Shown piece by piece: positions 26,360 to 35,107 of a stretch of 64,000 bases of DNA. Below the pieces are notes generated by a model, which saw only the letters and a list, made by a program, of their open reading frames with translations, searched no databases and was not told the origin of the DNA. Within the stretch, counting starts at the first letter, position 1, and every line of letters starts with the position of its first letter. Origin of the DNA: Campylobacter iguaniorum (GTDB taxonomy: Bacteria > Campylobacterota > Campylobacteria > Campylobacterales > Campylobacteraceae); NCBI RefSeq assembly GCF_000736415.1, contig NZ_CP009043.1:434001-498000 (forward strand). Direction: 5' to 3'. The position numbers and the translations under genes were made by a program.

Positions 26360-27550
26360 ATGAGTATCAAAAACTTAGATGAACTTAAAAAATTCACTGA
26401 TGAAATCCGCTCACAAAATGGCTACAAAGACCCACTAGCCTTTGCTATCGCAAGAGTGCAAAAAGGCAGCCAAAACAAGACTATAAACGTGCATTATAGC
26501 GTTGTAAATTATAAAGAAAATTATGGAAGTGCTGCAGTTTTAGCATGGGCTATAGAAAAAAATGGAATCAAAATCGACTTTAGCGGAAGCGAGTTTGTAG
26601 CTCCTCTTACAAGTGCTGCTATCAGCGATGCTTTAGAGATTTTTGACTTTTTAGTTCCTGAGAGCGAGGGTGACAAACACAAAAATATCCAAAATTTGCT
26701 AGTCTTAGATGAGATTTTAAACGAACAAAGCGACGAACAAAGCGAGTTTGCAGTGACTTTCTTGTACGCTGATGAAGCTCCAAAAAGCGTTGAGAGCGTA
26801 TATCTTAAACTTTATCTTTTATCACTTGGCAAGGTAGAGATAAGAGGGATAAACCTAAATGGGGCTTTTGGCGTGCTTCCAAATTTAGCTTGGGATAGTC
26901 ACGGCACAGCTTATGAGCTTGATTATCTAAGAGAAAATGAAATTTGGCTCAAAATGAAAGGCTGGTATCCAGCTATCGTGAGCGTGGATAAATTCCCTCG
27001 CTATCTAAGTCATATCATACCAGCTGACAATACCCGCGTTTTGGATAGTGCAAAGGTGCGAATGGGCGCAGTTTTGGCTGCAGGAACTACTGTAATGCCA
27101 GGCGCTGCTTATGTGAATTTCAACTCAGGCACAACTGGATCAGTTATGATAGAAGGCAGAGTTAGTAGCTCTGTAAGCGTAGGCGAGGGCAGTGATGTAG
27201 GCGGTGGCGCTAGCATACTTGGTGTGCTTAGCGGGACAAACGGCAATGCCATAAGCGTGGGCAAAAAATGCCTACTTGGAGCTAACTCAGTTACTGGAGT
27301 GCCTCTTGGCGATGATTGTATCGTAGATGCTGGCATTGCTATTTTAGAAGGAACTAAAGTATTTATAAGTGAAAAAAATAGAGCCGAACTAGCCAAAATC
27401 AATCCTGGGTTTAAATTTGACCGTGAGATTTACAAGGGGCTTGAACTAGCAAATCTAAATGGGCTTCACTATCGCCAAAACAGTCAAAATGGTCAAATCA
27501 CAGCTTCTATCTCAAAAAGAGCTATCAAGCTAAATGCTGATTTACACTAA
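26360..27550 (+). CDS. dapD: 2,3,4,5-tetrahydropyridine-2,6-dicarboxylate N-succinyltransferase
   Basis: This 396-residue protein is the long epsilonproteobacterial DapD of the succinylase lysine/meso-diaminopimelate pathway. A left-handed beta-helix of hexapeptide repeats occupies about residues 230-335 (RMGAVLAAGTTVMPGAAYVNFNSG, EGRVSSSVSVGEGSDVGGGASILG). The N-terminal ~200 residues form the longer domain typical of this group. It sits behind AAAGGAAA and is followed after 8 bp by an ABC-F gene. Confidence 0.93.
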   Translation: MSIKNLDELKKFTDEIRSQNGYKDPLAFAIARVQKGSQNKTINVHYSVVNYKENYGSAAVLAWAIEKNGIKIDFSGSEFVAPLTSAAISDALEIFDFLVPESEGDKHKNIQNLLVLDEILNEQSDEQSEFAVTFLYADEAPKSVESVYLKLYLLSLGKVEIRGINLNGAFGVLPNLAWDSHGTAYELDYLRENEIWLKMKGWYPAIVSVDKFPRYLSHIIPADNTRVLDSAKVRMGAVLAAGTTVMPGAAYVNFNSGTTGSVMIEGRVSSSVSVGEGSDVGGGASILGVLSGTNGNAISVGKKCLLGANSVTGVPLGDDCIVDAGIAILEGTKVFISEKNRAELAKINPGFKFDREIYKGLELANLNGLHYRQNSQNGQITASISKRAIKLNADLH

Positions 27551-27558
27551 GGAGTGAT

Positions 27559-29145
27559 ATGTTAGAGGTCAAAAGTTTAACACAAAGATTTGGTCAGCAG
27601 CTGCTTTTTGAAGATGTAAATTTGAAGCTCAATGCACATAATCGCTATGGATTAATCGGTGCAAATGGCGCAGGAAAATCAACATTTCTTAAAATTTTAA
27701 GTGGCGAGATCGAGCATACTACTGGCGATATAGTCGTAGAAAATGGCAAAAAAATCGGCGTTTTGGGTCAAGATCAATTCGCCTTTGAGAGCTTTAGTAT
27801 CAAAGACGCTGTTTTATATGGCAACAAACGCCTATATGACGCAGTAAAAGAAAAAGAAAAACTCTATATGAGCGAGGAATTCACTGATGAGATAAATGAT
27901 CGCTTGAGCCATCTTGAAATCATCAGCGCCGAAGAAGATCCGACTTATGAGTATGAAACTCGCATCGAAAAAATCCTAAGTTCACTTGGTTTTAGCGACT
28001 TTGATAAGCTTATGAGTGAGGTGGAAAGCTCTGATAAATTTAAAGTGCTTCTAGCTCAAGTTTTATTCCCAAAACCTGATATTTTGTTTCTTGATGAGCC
28101 GACAAACAACCTTGACCTTGACGCCATCGCATGGTTAGAGCATGAGCTAATCAACCACGAAGGAACGCTTGTAGTCATCAGCCACGATAGGCACTTTTTA
28201 AACAGAGTTTGTACTCATATTTTAGATGTCGATTTCAAGCAAATCAGAGAGTTTGTAGGCAACTATGACGACTGGTACATCGCTGCAAATCTGATGAGCC
28301 GCCAAGCCGAAATGGAGCGAGATAAAAAGCTAAAAGAAAAAGACGAGCTAGAGAAATTCATCGCTAGATTTAGCGCTAATGCGAGCAAGGCTAAGCAAGC
28401 CACGAGTAGGGCAAAACAGCTTGAAAAACTCCAAATCAGCGAGATTAAAACATCTAGCCGTAGAGATCCAAGCATATTATTTAGGACAAACCGCGAAATC
28501 GGAAATGAGCTAATTGAATTAACAGGCTTAAACAAAAGCTTTGATGATAAAATCATACTAAAAGACTTTAGCTTCAAGATGAATAAAGGCGATAAAGTCG
28601 CTATCATCGGTAGCAACGGCGTAGGAAAATCAACGCTTTGTAAAATCATAATGGGCGAAATGCCAGCTGATAGTGGCAAAATCCACGTGGGGGCGACTAT
28701 TGAGCTTGGATATTTCGCGCAAGATAGCTCAAACAAAATCACTGGAAGCTTGAAGCTTTATGAGTGGCTTCAAGATGCCAAAAACAAAGACCTTGATGAG
28801 ATAAGAAAATGTCTTGGCAGAATGCTTTTTAGTGGGCTTGAGCAAGAAAAAGAAGCAGGGAGCTTGAGCGGTGGCGAAAAACACAGATTAATGCTATCAA
28901 AACTCATGCTTCAAAAAGCAAATTTGCTAGTCCTTGATGAGCCAAACAACCACCTTGATTTGGAGGCTATCATCGCACTTGGTGAGGCGCTTTATAATTT
29001 TAGTGGAAGTTGTATCTGCGTAAGCCACGACCGTGAGCTAATCGATGCGTTTGCCAACCGTATTTTGCACTTAAAAGGCAATGGTGAAATAGTCGATTTC
29101 AAAGGCACTTATGAAGAGTATCGCCAGACTTACGATATGGAGTAA
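27559..29145 (+). CDS. ABC-F family ATPase (YbiT-like)
   Basis: The 528-residue protein has two ABC domains without membrane segments: Walker A GANGAGKST and GSNGVGKST, and Walker B pairs FLDEPTNNLDLDA and VLDEPNNHLDLEA. They are joined by a charged helical linker around residues 240-300 (the P-site tRNA-interaction motif). The second signature is SLSGGEKHRLM, whereas the first is degraded around SSDKFKVLLAQVL, a YbiT-like trait. ABC-F proteins act on the ribosome in translation quality control or antibiotic protection; which applies here is unknown. Confidence 0.9.
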   Translation: MLEVKSLTQRFGQQLLFEDVNLKLNAHNRYGLIGANGAGKSTFLKILSGEIEHTTGDIVVENGKKIGVLGQDQFAFESFSIKDAVLYGNKRLYDAVKEKEKLYMSEEFTDEINDRLSHLEIISAEEDPTYEYETRIEKILSSLGFSDFDKLMSEVESSDKFKVLLAQVLFPKPDILFLDEPTNNLDLDAIAWLEHELINHEGTLVVISHDRHFLNRVCTHILDVDFKQIREFVGNYDDWYIAANLMSRQAEMERDKKLKEKDELEKFIARFSANASKAKQATSRAKQLEKLQISEIKTSSRRDPSILFRTNREIGNELIELTGLNKSFDDKIILKDFSFKMNKGDKVAIIGSNGVGKSTLCKIIMGEMPADSGKIHVGATIELGYFAQDSSNKITGSLKLYEWLQDAKNKDLDEIRKCLGRMLFSGLEQEKEAGSLSGGEKHRLMLSKLMLQKANLLVLDEPNNHLDLEAIIALGEALYNFSGSCICVSHDRELIDAFANRILHLKGNGEIVDFKGTYEEYRQTYDME

Positions 29146-29210
29146 ATTTGGTCTTTATAAATTTGTATTAAATCTGTGCGATTAGCACAGCAACTTTGAA
29201 GCTTTTACAG

Positions 29211-29554
29211 GGGGATTTTGCTTCGTTACACTCGCAACTGCAAGCAGACGGGGATTGTCAAGGGGATAAGGGGTAGTGTCTGCTAAAAAACGCCCCCTTG
29301 TCCTCTTGATGAAATATTAAAAACTTTAAATTTTAAAAATCAAATTTACTAAAACACTAAAAGCTTTTCTTTCTTAAGGGGAACAAAGGGAAAACTCTTT
29401 TTATCAAACTGCGTTATAGTTCTTTATGCGTAAAGTCGCTTTCAGCAAAGCAAAAAGCTCCACGCTTTACTAAAGCCCCACTTGTGGGGTAACCCCAACT
29501 CCCTTAAAATCCCTCGTCTGCTTGCAGTTGCGAGTGTAACGAAGCAAAATCCCC
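29211..29554. repeat. long inverted repeat, ~46-bp arms around ~250 bp
   Basis: The left arm 29211-29256 (starting GGGGATTTTGCTTCGTTACA) is the reverse complement of the right arm 29508-29554 except for a single-base indel in a C/G run. Between them lie G-rich sequence and one dispersed-repeat copy. The structure resembles the termini of a small non-autonomous mobile element, but no target-site duplication was established. Confidence 0.85.
29426..29496 (-). repeat. diverged inverted copy of the 100-bp livJ-livH repeat unit
   Basis: Read on the minus strand, this stretch contains GGGGCTTTAGTAAAGCGTGG and ends GACTTTACGCAT, matching the central and terminal parts of the unit at 12669, including the CCCCAC/GTGGGG hairpin. 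Substitutions are scattered, so this copy is older than the tandem pair. Confidence 0.75.
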
Positions 29555-29617
29555 TCTCTCAGAACGTATTAGCTATAAAGGTTGATTGGTTTATTTGAGT
29601 TTTGGTTTATTTCTAAC

Positions 29618-31711
29618 TTACAACCTCCACTCAATCCCTACATTACCACTCACACCTTCTTTCTTACCGCTTAATCCTTTGATTCCTAGATCAAGAGTAA
29701 GTCTATCACTATTTGTAAGTGGTTTTAGTTTGATACCAGCTTCAATGCTCCCACTACTTCCTTGCATATCAGTAGGATCTATCTCATAGTTATAGCTTAG
29801 GTTATATCCTTTTTGTTTAGCATCAAACTCATATTCATAAGCTGCCCCAGTATATAAAGTAGTACTCTCTTTAATCTCATAATTATATCTAGCTCCAAGC
29901 TTAGCTATAAAAGAGTTAAATGTATCAAGCCTAAATTTATCATTAGTACTCATATCTACACTATCACTTCCTACTCTAGTATAATATAGCTTTGTATAGA
30001 TATCTAAATTTGATCTATTATCAAGTTCTATTATATTACCCACTCCAAGAGATAATCCATAATAAGCTCTTTTAGAATCAAAGCTAGCACTTATCTTATT
30101 GCTACTATCTCCAAAATCATCACTTTTAAAATCACTCTTAACTTGACCAAATTTAATACTATTATCTATATAGAAGTTATTTACTAGATTAGTCTTACTC
30201 ATAAGACCAAACCCGAAGTATGAGTTATCTCCACTTCCTTTTATATCTCCACTATCAAAGCTATTAAAGCTATCATACTTACCATATCCAGCTTCAAAGA
30301 ATGCTGAGTATATAAAGCTATCATTTGCTCTTTTACTAATAGTGGCTATTAGTCCTATCATATTAGAATCTACATAGCTTCCTGTATTACTTTTAATACT
30401 ACTTGCTCCCATACTTCCACTACTAGCTTCACCAAAACCATTAAAGCTTAAAGAGTTTATAGCATTTAACGCACTATCTACTTGCTCACTACTTGATACA
30501 GCACTTAGTGAGCTTGAGATTGCTCCTTCATTTATGGCTTTTTGTTTTTCATTGGCACCAGCTTTTGTGGTGGTGGCGACTAGTTTTTTGTCACTGTCTT
30601 CAAGGGCGACACTAAACTCATAAACATTACTAATGCCTTGATAGGCTGTAAATTTATCATTGATATTTAAAGGGGCGTCTATAGTATCATTTAGAGCATT
30701 TATAAGAGTAACCTTATCACCAGTCTTTATAGCTAGAGTGTTGCCATCCATTACTCCTATGCCGATTTTGACTTGATTAAGCCTGCTAACATAATTTGAA
30801 GCCAAGATTATATCATTTGCTTTAATATTATTTGAAAGATAAAAGTTTACAAACTCGAAGTATCCCACATGTTGTACCGTTATATCTTTTGTTCTTAAAT
30901 TTAGCGTATTGCCTTTAATTGAGTATTCAAATGTTGTTAGATTGTCTTCAGCTTCTCCACCAAATAATCCAGCACCAACTCCAAATATTGGATTGCCAGA
31001 TATATTTATAGTATTATTGATAGCCAAGCCTGATTTAGTAACTCCACCATAGACAAAGCTATTTATAGTTCCACCTGAGATATTGATTGTATTTCCAGTG
31101 GCATTGCCTGAGCGAAAGGATTTTCCACCATAAATCATTCCATTTATAGTTCCACCAGAAATGTTTATAGTATTTCCTGTGATGTCGCCTAAGCGACTAT
31201 CTCCACCATAGACAGATTCAATAGTTCCACCAGAGATGTTTATAGTATTTCCAGTGACTGAGCCTGAATCGCTATATCCACCATAGACCAAGTGAATATT
31301 TCCGCCAGAAATATTGACTATATTTCCAGTGACTGAGCCTGAATCGCTCTCTCCGCCAAAGACATCATTTACTGCTCCACCAGATATATTTACTGTATTT
31401 TCATATACGTTTGTATTATCACTATATCCGCCAAAGACATTATTTACAGCACCACTAGTGCTTTTTACGGTTATGGTATTGTTATTTGTAGAGTTGTTTG
31501 GTGCTAGGGCATTACTCAAATTACGTGAGCCAATTGTTATAGTTGTCGGTGCAAAGGTTGTTGGATTAGTAGTGCCACCTACTGGGTCATAAATGAGTGT
31601 GTCAGCTAAAGCTGAGCTGACTGCTAAACTAGTGGCTAGAAGTAGGGGGGGGGTAAAGGCTGAGTTCTTAGGCATATTTTTTCCTAATTGTGAATTTATA
31701 TTGTTTAGCAT
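29618..31711 (-). CDS. autotransporter with beta-helical passenger; C9 tract in signal sequence
   Basis: The 697-residue protein is a type V autotransporter. An N-terminal signal peptide ends SSALA (~residue 36; an internal Met at 13 is an alternative start). The passenger (~85-240) has about seven ~22-residue repeats of the form GNTINISGGTIxxVYGGxS, predicted to stack as a beta-helix. An Ala/Ser-rich linker precedes a C-terminal beta-barrel (~430-697, alternating strands such as YYGLSLGVGNI). Codons 20-23 lie in a run of nine C on the coding strand (plus-strand G at 31645-31653), so slippage would switch expression; the present frame is open. Surface adhesion is the likely role, by family only. 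Confidence 0.88.
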   Translation of the reverse strand: MLNNINSQLGKNMPKNSAFTPPLLLATSLAVSSALADTLIYDPVGGTTNPTTFAPTTITIGSRNLSNALAPNNSTNNNTITVKSTSGAVNNVFGGYSDNTNVYENTVNISGGAVNDVFGGESDSGSVTGNIVNISGGNIHLVYGGYSDSGSVTGNTINISGGTIESVYGGDSRLGDITGNTINISGGTINGMIYGGKSFRSGNATGNTINISGGTINSFVYGGVTKSGLAINNTINISGNPIFGVGAGLFGGEAEDNLTTFEYSIKGNTLNLRTKDITVQHVGYFEFVNFYLSNNIKANDIILASNYVSRLNQVKIGIGVMDGNTLAIKTGDKVTLINALNDTIDAPLNINDKFTAYQGISNVYEFSVALEDSDKKLVATTTKAGANEKQKAINEGAISSSLSAVSSSEQVDSALNAINSLSFNGFGEASSGSMGASSIKSNTGSYVDSNMIGLIATISKRANDSFIYSAFFEAGYGKYDSFNSFDSGDIKGSGDNSYFGFGLMSKTNLVNNFYIDNSIKFGQVKSDFKSDDFGDSSNKISASFDSKRAYYGLSLGVGNIIELDNRSNLDIYTKLYYTRVGSDSVDMSTNDKFRLDTFNSFIAKLGARYNYEIKESTTLYTGAAYEYEFDAKQKGYNLSYNYEIDPTDMQGSSGSIEAGIKLKPLTNSDRLTLDLGIKGLSGKKEGVSGNVGIEWRL

Positions 31712-31792
31712 TATACATTAAATTTATAAGTTAAGATTTAAATTTGGGTAGAAGTTTTGTAAGAAATTGTATTTTTGATTTCAAATACTTTA

Positions 31793-31836
31793 AAACTCTA
31801 ATCTAGTGTGGCTTATCCTAAGCCCTTTTAGAGTTT
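31793..31836 (-). terminator. nested hairpin after cstA-ybdD
   Basis: Outer stem AAACTCTAA / TTAGAGTTT (31793-31801 with 31828-31836) encloses an inner stem GGCTTA / TAAGCC (31810-31815 with 31819-31824). It directly follows the small gene's stop on the minus strand and probably ends that transcript. Confidence 0.6.
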
Positions 31837-31837
31837 A

Positions 31838-32038
31838 TCAGCATTTTACATTTTTGGCTTTTGCATCTTGGGATTCTCTGAAAAACTCAGCCCTGGAGAG
31901 TGGCTTTTCTCCTGGATGATGTTTTTTGAAATGCTCCAAGTAAGTATCATACTTGCGAAGCCCTATAAGTGGATACAGGGCTTCATCGAGCTTTTCGTAT
32001 GCTTGCCAAACTTTTTGGAGTTTAGCAAATAGCTTCAC
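31838..32038 (-). CDS. YbdD/YjiX-family small protein, CstA partner
   Basis: A 66-residue Cys/His-containing protein with the family's YDTYLEHFKKHHPGEKPLSRAEFFRE core. Proteins of this family accompany CstA/BtsT-type transporters and are thought to support pyruvate or peptide uptake. The gene overlaps the 3' end of cstA by 17 bp, implying coupled translation. Confidence 0.88.
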   Translation of the reverse strand: MKLFAKLQKVWQAYEKLDEALYPLIGLRKYDTYLEHFKKHHPGEKPLSRAEFFRESQDAKAKNVKC

Positions 32039-34100
32039 TATAGTCGCTCGCTTTTTTGTATTCGCTTTCGTTTAGTGGATAAGCTTTTGCATTGCCATCT
32101 TTGTAAATTCTCATGCAAATCCTGATTGTCTGAACTGCGACAACAACGACAACTATCATAAATAATCCACATAAAACAGCGTCTATTATGTTGTTTCTGA
32201 TGACTGCTTCAGCTTTAGCTATGGCAGCTGGATCAGTCATATTGGCTAGTTTGGCTGCTGTGTTTTGTGCAGTGGCGACGTGGCTAACTGCGTCATGAAC
32301 TCTTTCGCCGTTGGCTGGAAGAAGCTTTTGGAATGCAGCGTACATCGTAGTGACAAGAACCCAAATAAGTGGAACTATAGTCACCCATGAGTATCTTGCT
32401 CTTCCCATTTTGAAGATTACGACAGTTGCAAGCATTAGCGCGATGCCAGCTAGCATTTGGTTTGCAGCACCAAATAAAGGCCAAAGTGTATAAATACCAC
32501 CCATTGGATCAGTTACACCGCTATATAGCAAGTATCCCCAACCAGCCACGCAGATGATAGTAGCCACGATACCCCAAAGCCAGCTTTTTGTATCTGCCAT
32601 TGGTTTGTAGATGTTGCCAAGTATGTCTTGGATCATGAATCTACCTGTCCTTGTGCCTGCATCAACTGCTGTAAGGATAAATAACGCTTCAAATAAAATA
32701 GCGAAGTGATACCAAAACGGCATAGAAGCAGCGCCACCCATAAGCTCAGAAAATAGTATAGCTAGACCCACGGCAAATGTAGGAGCACCACCAGTTCTAC
32801 TCATCATAGTCTCTTCGCCTACGCTTTTTGCTAAATTTAGTATATCTTCAGGCGAAATGCTAAATCCTAGTTGAGTGATTTTGGCTGCTGCTGCGACAAC
32901 ATCAGTGCCAAGACCGCCGATATTGATAGAAAAATAAAGTCCTGGAGTAAGGATAGTAGCAGTCACAAGAGCCATAACGCCAACAAGGCTTTCCATAAGC
33001 ATAGAGCCATATCCAATAAATAGAGTTTGACTCTCTTTTTCTACCATTTTTGGAGTTGTTCCACTAGATATTAGAGCGTGGAAACCAGATATTGCACCAC
33101 AAGCAATAGTGATGAAAAGGAATGGAAATAGTGGCCCTGCAAAAACTGGACCAGTGCCATCTGTAAAGCTAGTAACTGCTGGCATTTGCAAGCTTGGTCC
33201 GATGATAACTATCACGATAGCCATGCCAGCTATAACGCCGATTTTAAGGAATGTACTTAGATAATCTCTTGGAGCTAGTAAGAACCAAACTGGCAAGATA
33301 GCAGCGATAAAACCATAAGCTATAGTAAGCCAAGCTAGAGTTGTAGCTTTGAGAGAGAATACATCTTTCCAAAACGGATCAGCTGCGACGTAGTGACCGC
33401 CCCAAAGTGAGATGATAAGAAGCACAAATCCTATAACAGAAGCTTCTATAACCTTGCCAGGACGTAAATATCTCATGTAAATTCCCATGAAAATCGCAAT
33501 TGGAATAGTCATAGCTATAGTAAATAATCCCCAAGGAGAATCAGCTAAAGCCTTTACAACAACCATCGCAAGGATAGCAACAATAATAAGCATAATGAAG
33601 AAAATACCTATCATAGCAACGCCACCAGTAAATGCACCAAGCTCTTCTTTAATCATCTCACCAAGGCTCTTGCCGTTTCTTCTAACTGACAAAAACAGCA
33701 CGACGAAGTCATGCACAGCGCCAGCTAAAACAACACCCACCAAAAGCCAAATCATACTTGGCAAATAACCCATTTGAGCTGCCAGTACTGGACCTACTAA
33801 CGGACCAGCTCCAGCGATAGCTGCGAAGTGGTGACCAAATAATACATATTTATTTGTAGGAGTGTAGTCTTTGCCGTCATTCATTGTATAGGCTGGAGTA
33901 GCACGCCTATCGTCTAGCATCAAGACCTTTTGAGCTATGAATCTGCCGTAAAATGTATAACCTATAAGATATATACAAACGCTAGCAAGAACGAGCCAAA
34001 TAGCACTAATGCTTTCGCCCGTGTGAAGTGCTAAAACTCCAAAAGCCCAAGCACCAACAATCGAAACTAAAAGCCAAATCAACTTCTGATATAGTTTCAC
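32022..34100 (-). CDS. cstA: CstA carbon-starvation transporter
   Basis: A 692-residue polytopic inner-membrane protein with ~16 hydrophobic segments and the CstA signatures TPTNKYVLFGHHFAAIAGAGPLVGP near residue 85 and GAISGFHALISSGTTPKM mid-protein. Family members import peptides or pyruvate under nutrient limitation. A 23-bp palindrome lies 96 bp upstream of the start and may be an operator. With the following YbdD-like gene it forms a two-gene operon. Confidence 0.94.
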   Translation of the reverse strand: MKLYQKLIWLLVSIVGAWAFGVLALHTGESISAIWLVLASVCIYLIGYTFYGRFIAQKVLMLDDRRATPAYTMNDGKDYTPTNKYVLFGHHFAAIAGAGPLVGPVLAAQMGYLPSMIWLLVGVVLAGAVHDFVVLFLSVRRNGKSLGEMIKEELGAFTGGVAMIGIFFIMLIIVAILAMVVVKALADSPWGLFTIAMTIPIAIFMGIYMRYLRPGKVIEASVIGFVLLIISLWGGHYVAADPFWKDVFSLKATTLAWLTIAYGFIAAILPVWFLLAPRDYLSTFLKIGVIAGMAIVIVIIGPSLQMPAVTSFTDGTGPVFAGPLFPFLFITIACGAISGFHALISSGTTPKMVEKESQTLFIGYGSMLMESLVGVMALVTATILTPGLYFSINIGGLGTDVVAAAAKITQLGFSISPEDILNLAKSVGEETMMSRTGGAPTFAVGLAILFSELMGGAASMPFWYHFAILFEALFILTAVDAGTRTGRFMIQDILGNIYKPMADTKSWLWGIVATIICVAGWGYLLYSGVTDPMGGIYTLWPLFGAANQMLAGIALMLATVVIFKMGRARYSWVTIVPLIWVLVTTMYAAFQKLLPANGERVHDAVSHVATAQNTAAKLANMTDPAAIAKAEAVIRNNIIDAVLCGLFMIVVVVVAVQTIRICMRIYKDGNAKAYPLNESEYKKASDYSEAIC

Positions 34101-34195
34101 CAGATATCCTTTTGTTTGAGATAATTTTTATTATTTTGTTATATTTTTACTTAAAGTTTGATATTAATCATAATTAATTTAAATATTTTGGAATT

Positions 34196-34218
34196 AATTG
34201 TGTAAATTTTACACAATT
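34196..34218. promoter_or_regulatory. 23-bp perfect palindrome upstream of cstA
   Basis: AATTGTGTAAA, one central T, then its exact reverse complement. It lies in the 284-bp gap between divergent cstA and thiS. It could be an operator for a dimeric regulator or a hairpin in a leader; nothing in the window identifies the protein. Confidence 0.5.
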
Positions 34219-34384
34219 CTTACAATAACTTAATAAATTTTTAAAAGAATTATTAAAGTAAATTTACAAAAGTGTTAAATTTGATCTGCATTGATTGAAG
34301 TTGTCGTAAAAATAAAATAAATATTTACATTACGGTTTAAAAATTTGGTAAAATGCAAAAAATGAAATTTAAAGTAGGCAAAAT

Positions 34385-34588
34385 ATGATAAATATATCAG
34401 TAAATTCAAATATTGTTAGCGTAAAAGAAAATACAAATTTACGTTATTGGCTTGAGCAAAATGGCTATAAAATGGATTTTATCGCTGTGGAAATCGGCGG
34501 AGAAATAGTCAAAAAACAAGATTGGGATAGCTTCTTGCTAAGAGATGGACTAAGTATAGAGATAGTGGAGTTCGTCGGTGGCGGATGA
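34385..34588 (+). CDS. thiS: ThiS sulfur-carrier protein
   Basis: The 67-residue ubiquitin-like protein ends in Gly-Gly-Gly; the terminal Gly-Gly of ThiS is adenylated by ThiF and thiocarboxylated to deliver sulfur to ThiG for thiazole synthesis. The core (MINISVNSN, FIAVEIGGEIVKKQDW, GLSIEIVEFVGGG) matches ThiS. A likely -10 (TAAAAT near 34349) lies upstream. Unlike the gene order I recall for C. jejuni, its partners thiF/G/H are about 7.5 kb away, beyond the marR-tcu block. Confidence 0.9.
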   Translation: MINISVNSNIVSVKENTNLRYWLEQNGYKMDFIAVEIGGEIVKKQDWDSFLLRDGLSIEIVEFVGGG

Positions 34589-34609
34589 GAGCGAAATTTA
34601 ATAAAAGTC

Positions 34610-34638
34610 TTGACAAAGATTAGATATCTAACTATAAT
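34610..34638 (+). promoter_or_regulatory. consensus sigma70 promoter of marR with embedded palindromic operator
   Basis: TTGACA (34610-34615), exactly 17 bp, then TATAAT (34633-34638). The spacer holds the perfect 12-bp palindrome TTAGATATCTAA (34620-34631), which recurs before the cupin gene. The start codon at 34646 lies only 7 bases after the -10 box, so the transcript would begin at or next to the AUG. Confidence 0.8.
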
Positions 34639-34645
34639 TACGCCT

Positions 34646-35089
34646 ATGAAAAACAAAAAATCAAACAAAATGACAATATCTTTGGTATCTAAGCTAAGAG
34701 ACGCCGCAAATCAGTTTATTATATCTAAGCTAAGGGCAAATGGTCTTGCAAATATATCGCCTAGCCACGGAGACATTTTGGCTATACTTTTTGATGAAAA
34801 ACCTCACGATATGACAGAGATAGCAAAACGTATTTGCAAGACTAAGCCAACGGTGACAATTTTAGTAGAAAAGCTCGAAAACAGCGGATACATACAAAGG
34901 GTCAAAAGCGATAATGATGCAAGGGTTAGCCTTGTATATCTTAGCCAAAAAGGCGTCCAGTTAAAGCCGATTTTTTATCAAATTTCTAAAGAATTAAATA
35001 GTGTTGTTTATAAAGATTTTTCACAAATAGAAGCTGAAATTTTAGATAAATTACTAGAAAAGGCTATTTTAAATTTTAATCAGGGATAA
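34646..35089 (+). CDS. MarR-family transcriptional regulator
   Basis: The 147-residue protein has the winged-helix layout of MarR: recognition helix around KTKPTVTILVEKLENSGYIQR (~residues 63-83) and wing DNDARVSLVYLSQKG. I place the start at ATG 34646 because the promoter hexamers occupy the region of the longer frame; ATG 34670 is an alternative. Neither has a ribosome site, consistent with a leaderless mRNA. The palindrome between its promoter elements suggests autorepression, and the twin site before the cupin gene suggests a small regulon. Confidence 0.88.
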   Translation: MKNKKSNKMTISLVSKLRDAANQFIISKLRANGLANISPSHGDILAILFDEKPHDMTEIAKRICKTKPTVTILVEKLENSGYIQRVKSDNDARVSLVYLSQKGVQLKPIFYQISKELNSVVYKDFSQIEAEILDKLLEKAILNFNQG

Positions 35090-35107
35090 TTATTTTTATT
35101 TTAATAG

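Larger units (their letters stand above)
29146..29617. other. repeat-rich intergenic region between ABC-F gene and autotransporter
   Basis: These 472 bp contain a small hairpin after the ABC-F gene (CTGTGC/GCACAG, 29174-29190), a long inverted repeat (arms 29211-29256 and 29508-29554), and inside it an inverted relative of the livJ-livH repeat (29426-29496). Base composition is locally G-rich and unlike neighbouring genes. No coding sequence or transposase was recognised. Confidence 0.8.

Noticed and set aside
29146-29617. Insertion sequence with intact transposase
   Set aside because: Inverted arms exist but no transposase frame lies between them and no target duplication could be confirmed.
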